A DNA stretch of 64,000 nucleotides from Marthasterias glacialis (Eukaryota > Echinodermata > Asteroidea > Forcipulatida > Asteriidae), in contig OU452227.1 in assembly GCA_911728455.2 (NCBI GenBank), positions 24,119,414 to 24,183,413 of the forward strand, written 5' to 3'. The translations under genes were made by a program, and so were the position numbers. Below the pieces are notes generated by a model, which saw only the letters and a program-made list of their open reading frames with translations, was not told the origin of the DNA and did not search any database. Shown here one piece after another: positions 1 to 11,375 of the stretch. How positions within the stretch are numbered: position 1 is the stretch's first letter; the number at the start of each line of letters is the position of its first letter.

Positions 1-1624
1 GTTTTAGTTTTATTGTTTATTTGGCGGGGGGTTGAGCACATTGCAATTCCTTACGGAGATCAACAAAGTTGGAAAGTTGGTCTCAATAAAAATGGACATT
101 TAAAGATTGTCTCTGAATGTTATTTAAAAAAAAATCAACGGAGGCACAGGATTGAGAAAAAAAATAAAAAAAATAAAAAAACCTTTATACATTAACCACT
201 TCAAACTTACAGTACAGTTGTTCTTAAAATCCCAGCTCAATATTGGCAACAAAGAAAAACGTGTAAATGTTCAGAGATTTACATACACCTTACAAGGTAT
301 AAAGAAAATGATGATTGACAATTTTTGTCGAAATATTTCTGCCTCAAGTATGATCGTTTTTGAATAAAAAATAAAATAAGATCCACAATTAATGTTCGTC
401 TCGTGTGAAACCAAGACTCTGTCTAAGAATGCGTACAAAAAACTGTAGCATTTTTACCGTTTTATCGCAAATGAAACAACGAAATGAGCTGAAATTTTCA
501 CAGGTTGATTTTATTGCATATATCTTGATTTGTGCCAAGAATACAAGCATTTACAGACACTTTATCAACGTTGAGCTGGGGGTTTAAACCCATTCTTGTA
601 ACGCGCATCACAGCCCTATCAAAATGTACAATGTCTTCTAATAATAAAGAAGGATTCAGTGGGGTTAATAAAGCCAGATTTGACAGATTTGAGCCTCGCG
701 TGCTGGACATGTAAGCTTCGGTTTGCGAATCACCAAATCATTAAATGTAAAATATCATGGGTTTTCGGAAAAGTAAATTCAATCCGTCTACTAGTTTAAC
801 AAAAAAACAAACACCGTGCGACGAGCCTGTGAACATTGCATCAAATTACGAAGTCACGTTTGAATAAAAACTACGGGGAAAAAAAGAGGGAAAAAAGAAG
901 AGAAACAAAAGCATTGTTGATCTTTAAGGGATTTTGTGCACGTCTACGTATCTGCTTATTTTGATTGCATCTGCAATCGAAATAAGCAGGTTGTGATTCT
1001 GTGCAGGGATTACATGTAGACCTGTGAACAAAAGATGCCCACCTAATGTTTGGTCTTATAAATGCATTATGTGGACTTAAACACGTCCACTTAATGTTTT
1101 TTACAACTTTTTTTGATAAATGCCAGTCATGTACTTTGACTTAATGTGTACACTTGACTGTAAATAAATGCGGAGAGAAGATGTAAAAATTGAAATAAAA
1201 TAAACAAGCAATGAACAATCTTACTATAATGCGCTAAGTGCAACTTCAATATCGTATGTGTCTTACAAGAACTGCAGTTGGTCTTCTCTACGTTTCTGTT
1301 AGTCGTCGTCAGGAGTCAGCTTGACAACCAAAATGTGCTGACATTTTCGAGAGAGAAAGAAGGAAAGAACTTAGTGAAAATTATTTCAATTTCAAGAAAT
1401 GTTTTGAATTTACAAGATGAAGAATTTGGTAAGAGGACGAGTGCAGGTGTCTATATAGGAGTGTGGGACAATGCAAGTGAAATGGCTTGTATTGGAAAAG
1501 TGTGTTCCTTTCTGGTCTAAAACAGGATACTATAATTTCATCCAAATAATTTTCTTCTCACAGAGTTAGAAAAACAAAGAAGGGGGAGGGCAGAGAAGCA
1601 ACAAAAAGGCTAGGTTGGTTGTTG

Positions 1625-1655
<31 letters not shown>

Positions 1656-2856
1656 TGATGATGATAATGATGAAGCGATCGGTTGCCATGGTAGTCCGAG
1701 GCCAAATATTGATAATGTCTAATTGTACGTCTGCCGTGACGCTTGCTGTCTGTTAATGAAATTGGACTTGTGGTATTATTGTCTTCAATTATTTCAACTG
1801 GTAATCCAAACAACAACACCAGGCATGCTGGCTGCTGGTTGTATCCGCTATACCACTGAATACCACCAGCACGGGCCTGGGCTGGGTTTAAAACCTTAGG
1901 TAATTAAAAATGACTGCGCCCATGAAGGGTGGGAGGAAATTGCACTTGTACCAATAATGGTTAGCGTATGTTATGACAATATTCATCATAATAAAGCCTT
2001 GTATTTATACAGAGTTCATTAAATTTTCCTTGATAGTGCAATCTGAGAACTGAAAACACACGGAGGATGTTATGCCGTACTCCGAAAAGAGGAAGACCGC
2101 TTGTAGGCAGCGAGGGTAGGTAGGGGCCATTGTTGCACATTGCTGATTGCTGTACAAAATATGTTACAAAAACAGGCGTTTTCATATAGAAGACGGTTAT
2201 TAATTGACGGAAACACAGTTATTGTTGTTTTAATTCGGGTTCTGTGAAATCAAATAAAGCGTGTGTCACAGATAACTGTGAGGGTCGGGAATTTCATAAA
2301 ATATGAAGTAAGGAATGTTTCGTATACTACGATTTTAGGATTGTGCATATTGTTCTTATTCTAATGTTTACATGACATTTTTTTCTCGTGCTGGAAAGAA
2401 CAGAAAGACATTTAAAACAGTATTTCAGTATAACAAATGCAAAACTAAAACATGGAAAACAAAATGCAAAAATACAATGATTGCAAGATTCGAGGCCTCG
2501 TGTAAATAGATATCGGGCTCCAATTTAACAGAGCTGTTTCGGCGAAAGTATTAGCTAAGCACAAAGCAATTTTGCTTACCACTAAAAACGTTACCAGAAA
2601 AAAAACCGTACAATTTCGTGATTGATTCCCTGCAAACTTGTGTTTAGATGATTAGATTTATTATTTTAAGCAACATTTTTTGCTTAAAGAGCTCTATGAA
2701 ATTGGGCCCATCGGGTCTAGCAAGCAATACACCATGATTATCTCAATAATTCTTCTATATTATAGTCAAAACTTCACATTGGGTGTTAGTTCAGGAAAGA
2801 ATGTACCGGTACATTGCCGCTCTTGCTACAAACAAATCCGAGCAGCTCGTTCATGC
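1..2856. other. Non-coding stretch, no gene recognised
   Basis: A/T-rich sequence with only short open frames on both strands and no protein motif that I recognise. It contains one GAT-type trinucleotide run, listed separately. Nothing else is supported. Confidence 0.6.
1617..1673. repeat. Trinucleotide microsatellite (GAT)n
   Basis: A near-perfect run of GAT/TGA triplets with a few single-base interruptions (GGTGAT, GATAAT). Read on the minus strand it encodes a histidine run in an otherwise meaningless frame. Confidence 0.9.
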
Positions 2857-3002
2857 TTACACCATAGCAGCTATGGCCCCCGCACACGCGCGCGACGCAA
2901 CAATAGCACGTCAGTCGTGCATATTTACCAATCAGCATGGAGGATTCACAGTGCGCGAGCGTTGATGCCCGTGTGCGGCGGCCATAGCTGCGGTGGTGTA
3001 AA
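2857..3002. mobile_element. MITE-like inverted-repeat element (TTACACCA termini)
   Basis: The left end begins TTACACCA followed by a CAGCTATGGC core and a CCGCACACG block. The right end is the reverse complement of all three blocks and ends TGGTGTAA. The arms are about 40 bp with mismatches around a GC-rich middle. There is no open frame of note inside. This is the structure of a short non-autonomous DNA transposon; the superfamily is not identified. Confidence 0.7.
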
Positions 3003-3439
3003 CCACCATATAATTTTTTATGAGTAATATGATTAATTTAGCTATATGAGTAACTGTCAATGTTTTTATTTATGTTTATAATCAAGTTTATGTTTGATTG
3101 CCAATTCATTGTGGGTCTGCTTAAACTGTCTTTAATTCTTTTATTATTTATACCCAGTGTTATTGGTCAATTAATAGCCTTTTCTAATTGTCTTTTTTTT
3201 AGTTGATGGTTCTAGTTTGTCTGTTCAATTTGTCTGTTCAACAGCTTTTCTCGTTTATTTGGTTGATTTGGTATAATATTCTCCAGTTGTGTGTTTTTCT
3301 GGTTTTAATGGTTGTTTACAAATGTAACGTTTCCGGTATAGTTATTCACCCCAATTAATATATATAATATATCTATATACATATGAATAAAGATATATAA
3401 ATATTCATATATAAAACTAGTAGGGTTGATGGCCTTAGC

Positions 3440-3466
3440 TTTCGATCCAAACCGGACCTTCGTCAG
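3440..3466 (-). ncRNA. Possible relic of a PLE hammerhead ribozyme core
   Basis: On the minus strand CTGACGA is followed by a 5-bp stem (GGTCC pairing with GGATC around a GGTTT loop) and then GAAA. This is the order of the hammerhead core: CUGANGA, stem II, GAAA. An extra A precedes stem II. The expected U before the cleavage site and a convincing stem I are not seen, so this is probably degenerate or only hammerhead-like. Confidence 0.35.
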
Positions 3467-3884
3467 AGGCAAAAACAAGCACAAACATAAAAACAGATCC
3501 ATTTATAGAAAAACCTTGGGATTAAAATAGATGGAGAGTATCCAAAATAGGCGGGAAAAAGACAACCAATCAAAGTTAATTAAATACAGACAAAGAGATT
3601 GTTGATGACCAATCAAAATACAGCAGTGTGGACAATGGGATGTCCAGTGGTCGGTTAGTACAAAAAGGAGATTAGTGAACAAAGGAGGAAAGCTGCATGG
3701 TGGGAAATGCGGCTGACATGAAAGGACAGGATTATTTACTCACATGAGGGAGGTGATTAAGGGTAATCTCCCTAAATAAAGCAGTAGAAGTGTAAACATT
3801 GAATAATAGAGAGGGGGCTATAATGAGAATACTATATTGATAATGTAAAAGCATGGAAATAAAGTAGTTATTTGCCAAGAAGAA

Positions 3885-4961
3885 TTATTTAACACCTGTG
3901 TTTATGTTTAATCCGAATGGTTGGATTGTTCGGAGTTTGTGAATCCAGTGGGATTCTCTGAGTTTACGATGTGAATCGTCGCCGTTGCAGGCCTCAATGA
4001 CAGTTAGTTCCACATCTTTAACACTATGATTAGGGCTATTAAAGTGGATAGATACTGGGTACAGTTTTTTGGTCTTTATGGAGGAGACATGGTTCGCAAA
4101 GCGAAGACTAAGTTTGGTCTTTGTCTCTCCCACATACTGTACTCCACATCTCTTACATGATATGACATAAATGACATTTGGGGTTTGGCATTGGGAGTTG
4201 GTCTTGATTTTGTAGGTAAAGCCAGTGCTGTGGCTTTTAACCTGTACAGTGGGTTTGATATACATACAAGTCTTGCACTTAGAGCGGGTGCAGTGGTGAC
4301 AACCCTGTATGTCTTGTGGGGAGGGAGTTTGGCCTGTACCTGGGGGGAGTTTTGCTCTAACTAGAATGTCACCTAGGCTCTTGGGGCGACGAAAGGCGAC
4401 CATGGGGCGCTCAGAAATTGCTGAGCGCAACCTGTTGGAGGAGTGGAGAATTGGCATGTTGTCATTGATTATAGATGACAACTTGGGTAACCTAGGGTGG
4501 AAAGTAGTGACCAGAGCAACTCTATTGGTCGGGGTTCTCTTGGTGCCCGTGTTGGTCAACAGAGTATGGCGGGGTATGCCAAAAGCTCTGTTGATGGCAA
4601 GTTGAACCCTTCGTTTGCTATGGCCCCTGGAAACAAGGTGGTGCCTTAGGTCAGATGAACGCCTTTTGTATAGAGTATCTGTGGAGCAGATACGTCTTAT
4701 ACGTAAGGCTTGACTGTAGGCAATGGCCTCCTTGCAATGGCTAGGGTGGCAGCTATTAGAGAGAAGATATTGATGGGTGTCAGTGGGTTTGCTATATACA
4801 TCTGTCACAATACCATTAGGGGATTTAGTTATAGTCACATCTAGAAAATTCACGCAGGTAACAGAGAAATCGACAGTGAATTTAATGGTGGGGTGGAATG
4901 AGTTTATATGATCAATGAATTCTTCCAAGCTATCTTGGCTACCACACCAGATAGCGAAAAT
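3885..4961 (-). pseudogene. Penelope-like element ORF fragment: RT C-terminal part plus GIY-YIG endonuclease
   Basis: An open minus-strand frame of about 358 codons. From its start it reads IFAIWCGSQDSLEEFIDHIN, which in PLEs directly follows the YxDD catalytic motif of the reverse transcriptase. The rest of the C-terminal RT region follows (FLDVTI, then YSKPTDTHQYLL). Further on comes a CHHC...CKTC cysteine cluster, then VIYVISC and VQYVGET, the signature of the GIY-YIG nuclease that PLEs carry at the C-terminus. The RT fingers and palm, including the catalytic aspartates, are missing, so the copy cannot encode an active reverse transcriptase. The open frame continues upstream to 5225, but that part is translated AT microsatellite and low-complexity sequence, and I exclude it. 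An intact frame over the remainder suggests a fairly recent insertion. Confidence 0.85.
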
Positions 4962-5012
4962 ATATATATATACATATATATGCATATATATATATGAATA
5001 TATGTATATATA
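4959..5012. repeat. AT/TATA microsatellite at the truncated end of the Penelope-like element
   Basis: An alternating TA run with occasional C or G, abutting the truncated RT coding sequence. Confidence 0.85.
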
Positions 5013-5142
5013 TAATTTCATTATTTTTTGGATTTTATACAATCTTGACAGAGTTTGTATTGGGCCAGGCACATCTATAGTGACAGTTTTTATAGCTTGT
5101 ATCTTTAAATGCAAATTATGTGTTTGATTGTCCGAAGACATC

Positions 5143-5175
5143 AAATAAATAAATAAATAAATAAATAAACAAACA
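5143..5175. repeat. (AAAT)n microsatellite
   Basis: Several perfect AAAT units followed by degenerate ACAA and ATGA units. Confidence 0.85.
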
Positions 5176-5225
5176 AATAAATGAATGAAAAATAAAACAA
5201 ACAACCACGTACACCTCATGAACAA

Positions 5226-6227
5226 ACTTGCTTTCCATCCCTTTTCGCACGACTTAACAAGTACAATACACCAAACTCTTAGCTCAATGTTAATGTTACC
5301 GATTGGTTACAATGACTATATTGAACACCCTTCTGATTTTATTGAGTAATACTATCTTTTAAAAAACTGGGTTTCTTTTTACTCTTGCGTATACGCATTT
5401 TTTGTTGAACGGTTGATGTTTGAAACTTAATGCATATTCTGTACTTTTTAGTTTCTTTTTTACGTTTTTGACCCTCGGTTCCAATATTTTGGTACAATCT
5501 TTTGAGGTACACTACAAACTCAAAGGTATATCTGGAACATTGGAAAATTAAGCAATTTGTATGTAGCCTAACAATCTATTGCAATCTTTGATATGACAAT
5601 GTGGTTTTAGCAGTCACTTGATAATAATCCATGAGTGCTTCTGATTCTACGCGCCCTTTAACATCACTGAGTACACCAGCATTCAGCAGCAGTAAAACAA
5701 ACAATTGGTTGTTTCAGAAAGTCACGATCCCTGAAGGAAAAACGCAAAATCGAGAACCTTTAAGGCTCACGGAAATCTTTAACCAACGAGCGCTTGCACT
5801 TTCTCAAATGTATAATCCAATGTAATTACGAGCGGAGTGAAATAATATTTTTAATAAGTCAGTGTTGCATGACTTTTACGTTATTATCAGTTATTGCTGT
5901 GCAAACGGAATTACCCGCCGCACTTTAATTTCTATAAAAGGTGTATGGCTTTGTTTTTTTCATTCGAGGATTCTTCGGCAAGTTTTCTATTATTTTGTGG
6001 ATTGACACGGAGCACGAATACTTCAAGCATTTTATGCGTAGGGTCAGAACTCAAGAGAGAGAACTGTCTTTTCATTTACATCTGACCCCGCCCCAACCCC
6101 CACCCATATTTACCCTCTCACAAAAAAGGGAAAGACAACAAATCGACATTGGTGACTTAAAATTGTATCTCTTTCTGACAATGAAACCAAGGGACCCTCA
6201 AAAGCACCTAGTACTGTGACCCGTATG
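5226..6227. other. Non-coding stretch, nothing recognised
   Basis: A/T-rich, with no conserved protein motif, splice-flanked exon or repeat that I can identify. Confidence 0.5.
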
Positions 6228-6427
6228 CCTGAAGATACCTGTGTAGAGAAGATGATGAAGAAATGCCATTTTTAGATGTGGGAGGAAAACCCCAAATAGG
6301 AAAAAATCCACGCAATCAGGCAGAGGCAGAAAACCCTATCCGCATGCAAGGCTCCAGTCCTGGATTCGAACCGGGGTCACAGAGGTGAAAGGCTGGGAAA
6401 GACACCACTGAGCCAACCAGAAGTACA
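6228..6427 (-). mobile_element. tRNA-derived SINE
   Basis: On the minus strand the head has an A-box-like GGCTCAGTGGT (6403-6413) and a perfect B box GGTTCGAATCC (6362-6372), spaced as in a tRNA. A non-tRNA body follows, with a TTTTCCTCCCACAT-like segment common in animal SINEs. The tail boundary at 6228 is approximate. Confidence 0.75.
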
Positions 6428-6769
6428 CAAAATCTAACTGAGGACGTCCTCAGTTTGTCAAACCTACTAGATCGCCTTTGTCATCGGTATTGTCAGACAG
6501 ACTTGCTCACACTACATTCCCATGGACATTAACAAACCATTCCAACCAAAGGCTTCAATTCATCTATGAATCAACTGAATTGACAAGGATATTATTTTAC
6601 CTCACGAGTCACAACAAAAATAATCGCTAAAAACATCAATTTACAGCAGTTTATCATCAAGAATACTGTCCATAGTCCCTAAAATGGTTGAAAGGTGAAA
6701 AAAAGAAGAAAAAAAGAAGAAGAAGTAAAGTCTGTCTCAAGCCAATCTGGCTCATCAGGCCGGTGTTTA

Positions 6770-6945
6770 AATCATATGTCCACTCCCCGTGGACAAAAAA
6801 GAGAGTCTATCGCAGGTTACTCCCCAGCTCTCACCGGTACTCAGTTTTACTTCTGAGTGGAGAGAAGCAATTATGATAAAGTACCTTGCTCAAGGACACA
6901 AGTGTCTTGATTGACAAGGTGTCGCTCGGCCACGACAGCCCACCA
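6770..6945 (-). mobile_element. tRNA-Ser-type SINE fragment
   Basis: The minus strand contains GTCGTGGCCGAGC, the tRNA-Ser-like head, and a GTGTCCTTGAGCAAG body motif. Both occur again in the SINE at 51346-51692. The B-box region is degraded. Confidence 0.6.
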
Positions 6946-6949
6946 AAAG

Positions 6950-8499
6950 GTACAGTATTAATTTCACTAATTCTAAACCTTCAGGTTTGGAAATAGAGTC
7001 GTATCAAAAACTAAAATGTGAAATAAAGGCGTTCGCTTTTGTTCAGGCAATATCTGTACCGCATAAAGAGTTAGACCCACAAAGTTATTTCGCTAGGAAC
7101 TTCCCGTCGGAGTCATTAAATTTTACCGGGGGTGGAGATGGTGGCCAGTGATCGTGTGCCGTACACAAGTCTGGGTGTGGGGATGGGTTTAAGACCACTT
7201 CCCGCAACCAGTCTGCCACCGGCTTATCACAAGTATGATTGCATGCAAATGCAATATAGAAATGATATCAGATTTCATACAATATTTCAGCGTCTTTCAT
7301 ATTTGTTTATGACGATTAATACCAGTTTTTATCACGAGGGTTCCGCCCGCATGCTGTCTCAACGGTATGTGAATCGCGAAATGATTCTTGTCGACAGAGG
7401 GCGGCATTTAATGTTGTTGTCCACGGCTTGTGTTAAAACACACCTACTAGGCGCGTGTCGGCTGCTACATGAGTTCAGTTGTCTTTTATTTTCACAATAT
7501 CATAACGCTATCGTTAGTTTATTTTTTTCTATTCAAAAGTCAAGTATCCAAATTATATAAGGACGAGTTCCAGGATGTGATAGAAAGTCATCAATCAGGT
7601 TTCGGTTTGCAAATTTGTCGCAAGCTATCAATTTGAACTACGGCAAATTTAACCCTCATAGGGTTAAAACTTACTTTTATTATAATCCATTTACTTCCCC
7701 TAAAAAACTCTAAGGTTCTGACTGGAGTACGCCACAACATTCACCTGTCCGTTTCTTCTCAGTAATAATAGTAATAAAAAAAACACACAGTAAAACTGCA
7801 AATTTTAAGGCTTCGCACGGGGAAGATACACATTGTATAAAGAGAAAGCAAACCAACTGGTGGCTCTTTTATCAGAGATCAACATTTCTTTCAAGCTATA
7901 GAAGAAATTGATATGCGGTGTGCCTTAAATGTAATTACAATAACAACCAGTACGGCTACTATTTATAAAAAAAATAACAACATTAAATGACAGACAGTGT
8001 GCAACACCACACAAAGTTACCACTTTGAAATCGTTTATAACATGCACATATTCACTGCTCATACATTATTTTAATTAAATCAATTGCAATATCAACTTAT
8101 CAAACATTTAACTAAGAATAGATCCATATAAAGGGCAAGTTCATCATTGTTTTTGAAAAAGTACACTAAATCACATCCTGTAGTTTACTATAAACACACC
8201 ACCCGAATCAACCTGGCAACATTTCCACAAATTAATGTGTTCGGTTCACATTTTTAGTGAGATCAACAAAATTCGGTTTTGTTTTTCCAGGGATATTGTG
8301 TTCGTTTATTTCAGGTTTATTTCGCTTGCGGCAACCAAAATAAACAAAGATAATTTAGTGGGGAGTCGTCATAATACTTTGACTACTTCAGAAGGTAATA
8401 ATAATGTTCTCTGGAGCATTGTTACTTGTACGAGCTTTATACTCGGTGAGATTTCAAATTGAAACTAAGCAATTAATGATTTTTATTTATAATTTTTAT
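6950..8499. other. Non-coding stretch, nothing recognised
   Basis: Open frames up to 142 codons exist here (7132-7560, plus strand), but their translations show no conserved composition or motif and no splice context, so I do not call a gene. Confidence 0.5.
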
Positions 8500-8680
8500 T
8501 ATTTTTTAATTGAGATTGGAAATTGTGCATGGTGGGAATACAATCTAGTAAGGTTTGCGGAGACACCATGTACATAAAACTTTCTCCATGAGTGTGGTTC
8601 TGAAAAGAACCGGTGCTTTTTGGTTTTCGAAAATTACTCGTCTTGTTTCTCTTCGAACAGAAATAGCTCCTAGATTGTTT
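8500..8680 (-). mobile_element. Dispersed repeat copy, probably a Penelope-type terminal repeat
   Basis: Read on the minus strand it shares, in the same order, the blocks TTTTCAGAACCAC, TGTACATGGTGTC, GCAAAC, CTAGATTG and CCACCATGCA with the repeat at 34369-34560. The CCCACCATGCA block also occurs downstream of the Penelope-like ORF (about 3692-3706, minus strand). I infer a PLE-derived terminal repeat; the element name is unknown. Confidence 0.5.
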
Positions 8681-8689
8681 CAAGAATTT

Positions 8690-9770
8690 CCATTGTATGT
8701 CAATGATTCTATAAATATTTTCATATTATGGATTCATTATGTAATGATTCCGGTCTATTGCATATAAATTAAATAAATTTTAATTTTCTGAAACTGACTT
8801 TTGAGTTACTGTCTTCCCAAATCATTCTATCATGGAAACTCCATAATTCTGAAACGTAAGGCACTCTTAGATCATTCACAATAAGTGTTTTTTTATTTAT
8901 TATGGTTATTTTTTAATAATTTACACATTCACTTTATCGTGATGTTTGATACATAACATTTGTCACGTTGATGAAGCCCTTAATAATCCATTTAAACCCC
9001 AGTTGATGAGCTCTAAGGCAAATTTGACGTTTGGATAATCTACTTTATACACATAAATAGCTTTTGTCATCTTACAATAGTATCGGACCATCTGTCTCGG
9101 TTTATTACTATAAGAATCAGAAGAAGCGCTTGGTAGTAGTACGGCAAGAGGTTACAGCGCCCTCAATCTGTTTAAGCAATCCAATCATTAGAGGACACCA
9201 CCAACCAAAGTAGCAACGTGATCTTTAGATTAATCCTTCATTTATACCATTCCCTTATGGACCATGGAACACGAGACATCACATGTTTACAAAAGAGCCA
9301 CTGAGCCTGGACTTCCTGCAGGCACGATTTGTACACAGCTCAATGAAAGAAAACATACAATCTTGCGTTTTATGGAGACTGCACAGTACAATTTTTATCA
9401 AATTTTGATATGAAGTATCTCGCAGTATTTCTGAGATGTTCACGGGTGCTTTAAAAACATTGCCGTACGTTTTCAAGATGGAGGAAAAGTAAGCACGATA
9501 CTAATTAAAATGGATTATCAGTGGTGGGTATTAGTTGAGGTGAAGGAACTATGAAATTTAATGGTAACATCAGTAGTATGAGTTTTGCGCTCAATCTGTC
9601 CCTGAACGCAACGCAGCCCAGGAGAACGATATTCATCGTGTCTCCCGTGTACGCCCTCTATGTTTGCAATGACAAAAAAATAAATACCATGTGATAAGCG
9701 TATGGCAATCTGTTGCAGTTCGACCTGTGGGAAAGCTGCAATTCGTGGTACACCATCATTATTGTGCACC
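8690..9770. other. Non-coding stretch, nothing recognised
   Basis: A/T-rich sequence without recognisable exons or repeats. Confidence 0.5.
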
Positions 9771-9775
9771 CCACC

Positions 9776-9806
9776 CGCCCCCCCCCCCCCAAAAAAACAA
9801 AAAAAA

Positions 9807-9837
<31 letters not shown>

Positions 9838-10045
9838 AAAAAAAAAACAAAAAAAAACAAAAAACAAAAAACAAAAAACAAAAAACAAAAAACAAAAACA
9901 AAAAACAAAAAACAAAAAACAAAAACAAAAAACAAAAAACAAAAAACAAAAAACAAAAAACAAAAACAAAAAACAAAAAACAAAAAACAAAAAACAAAAA
10001 ACAAAAAACAAAAAACAAAAAACAAAAAACAAAAAACAAAAAACA
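9776..10045. repeat. A/C-rich microsatellite (CAAAAAA)n
   Basis: A C-run and poly(A) interrupted by single C, settling into a 7-bp CAAAAAA unit with some 6-bp units, about 270 bp in all. Long open frames on both strands here (Lys/Gln/Asn-rich on plus, Phe/Cys-rich on minus) are artefacts of the repeat. Confidence 0.95.
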
Positions 10046-10732
10046 ATTAAAAAAATAAAATAAAATCACCTCCCGGGCAAACTTTAAACAAATTTAGTAA
10101 CGTGCTTAAAATCCATTTATTTTTGTACTTAACGAGGTACTGGTACTCAACTTTTACCTCATGATACACTGTGAGGAAAATAGGCTCTCTGGATTAAACT
10201 GTTTGTGAAAAATTTCCGGCATCGACATCTCGTGTTCTCAAATGAGCCCGAAGGGAAGGAGTGTGGGAAAGAAAACTACCAGTGTGAAACTTGTACCAGT
10301 GACAAAACGTAAGGGTGCAAACCAATATGTGACGTATGTACTAAACCAAAGCTAGCATTTTTGAGCGCAGGCCATGTACAATGTAGTTTAGTTTGTTATC
10401 AAACTTTCACATCGACTTTGCTCAATAAAATGAAACTTCATTGGCCTGCCGTTCGTACTCTACAAAGTCACTTTATATGTTTTAAAATGATAACAACATG
10501 TCAGCCCGGAGGACGTTTTTATTTGTATAAATAAGCATACAGCATAGAGGAAGAGTCCCACTAGGGCTGCTGGGTACCATTTAATAATGTTCGTAAAGGC
10601 ATGACAATACAGTGGCTCTCTGCACTCACTAATATATGTAAATTATAGTCCATGCGTATATATGATTTATGTGCCTTCCCAAGTAACAAGATCGCTCAAA
10701 AACTTTTAAGTGAATTTTTTCATGCACCATTG

Positions 10733-10738
10733 TTTATT
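10733..10738 (-). terminator. Candidate polyadenylation signal of the homeobox gene
   Basis: AATAAA on the minus strand, about 197 bases downstream of the homeobox stop codon. Another AATAAA lies further downstream, so the site actually used is unknown. Confidence 0.35.
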
Positions 10739-10934
10739 GTTCAAGATGCATATGTCACACATTCCATCTTGCGTGTGACTCATCGGGTGACGCTTAAAGT
10801 TCAGCCAAAGACGCTGTGACCATTTATCATTATGCTCTTCAAAACGCCTTCACTTTTTATGACCAACTTGCAATATTGTTATTTGTAGATCTTCACAATC
10901 AGTGACAAGTATTTATCTTGGGGGTTTCCGTTTA

Positions 10935-11375
10935 TCAGGACTCGCAATGAGCACGGGATGAAAACACAGGGGAGAACCCGACTAGGCGAAGGTTGTCCTT
11001 GTGCTCCTTTGCACGCTCACGTAATTCAGCGATGCTGGTGCTTCGTCGGGTCTCTGGACTCTTATCCATCACAAAGTCACCCAGGACAGCCGACAGTGAT
11101 GCCCTGGCGGCCATGGGTGGTAAGATGCGGGGAACAACGTGGATGAACGGTAGACCTTTGGTTGAAGAACTTCCTCGGAGACAACTCGTCATAGCGTGGC
11201 AGTCTGCGGTGGCGGGGTGCCTGCCAACGACAGACGGCTCATCGCAAGACGAAGTTGATGGATTCGTGGACTGCTTGGCAACGCTTCCTCCGCCGAGTAT
11301 TCGAGCGTCTCTCTTCTGCGTCCCTGTGCTCTTTTCTTGTTTTCTCCACTTAGCCCTTCGATTCTGAAACCACAC
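10935..11375 (-). CDS. Homeobox gene coding exon 3 (recognition helix, OAR motif, stop)
   Basis: The acceptor reads cttttgctttttcag|GTGTGG with a good pyrimidine tract. The exon opens with [15 protein letters not shown], completing recognition helix 3 with Q50 and N51. A Ser/Thr-rich linker follows, then an OAR-like segment with [12 protein letters not shown], and a TGA stop at 10937-10935. The position of intron 2, between homeodomain residues 46 and 47, is widely conserved in paired-class genes. Confidence 0.9.
   Translation of the reverse strand: MWFQNRRAKWRKQEKSTGTQKRDARILGGGSVAKQSTNPSTSSCDEPSVVGRHPATADCHAMTSCLRGSSSTKGLPFIHVVPRILPPMAARASLSAVLGDFVMDKSPETRRSTSIAELRERAKEHKDNLRLVGFSPVFSSRAHCES

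Larger units (their letters stand above)
3421..4961 (-). mobile_element. Penelope-like retroelement, 5'-truncated
   Basis: A minus-strand element containing the 3' part of a Penelope-like (PLE) open frame and about 460 bp of 3' flank. The coding part starts abruptly at an AT microsatellite, immediately after where the reverse transcriptase catalytic motif would lie. The 3' flank carries a hairpin block resembling the hammerhead core known from PLE terminal repeats. 5' truncation is common for PLE copies. The outer left boundary is uncertain and may reach about 3350. Confidence 0.8.

Noticed and set aside
4964-5225. N-terminal extension of the Penelope-like ORF
   Set aside because: Translates AT microsatellite and low-complexity sequence with no RT similarity; the real element begins at about 4961.
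7132-7560. 142-codon plus-strand frame
   Set aside because: No recognisable motif, odd composition and no splice or promoter context; likely chance.
9518-10069. Open frames up to 183 codons, Phe/Cys-rich or Lys/Gln-rich
   Set aside because: They are produced by the CAAAAAA microsatellite and its flanks.
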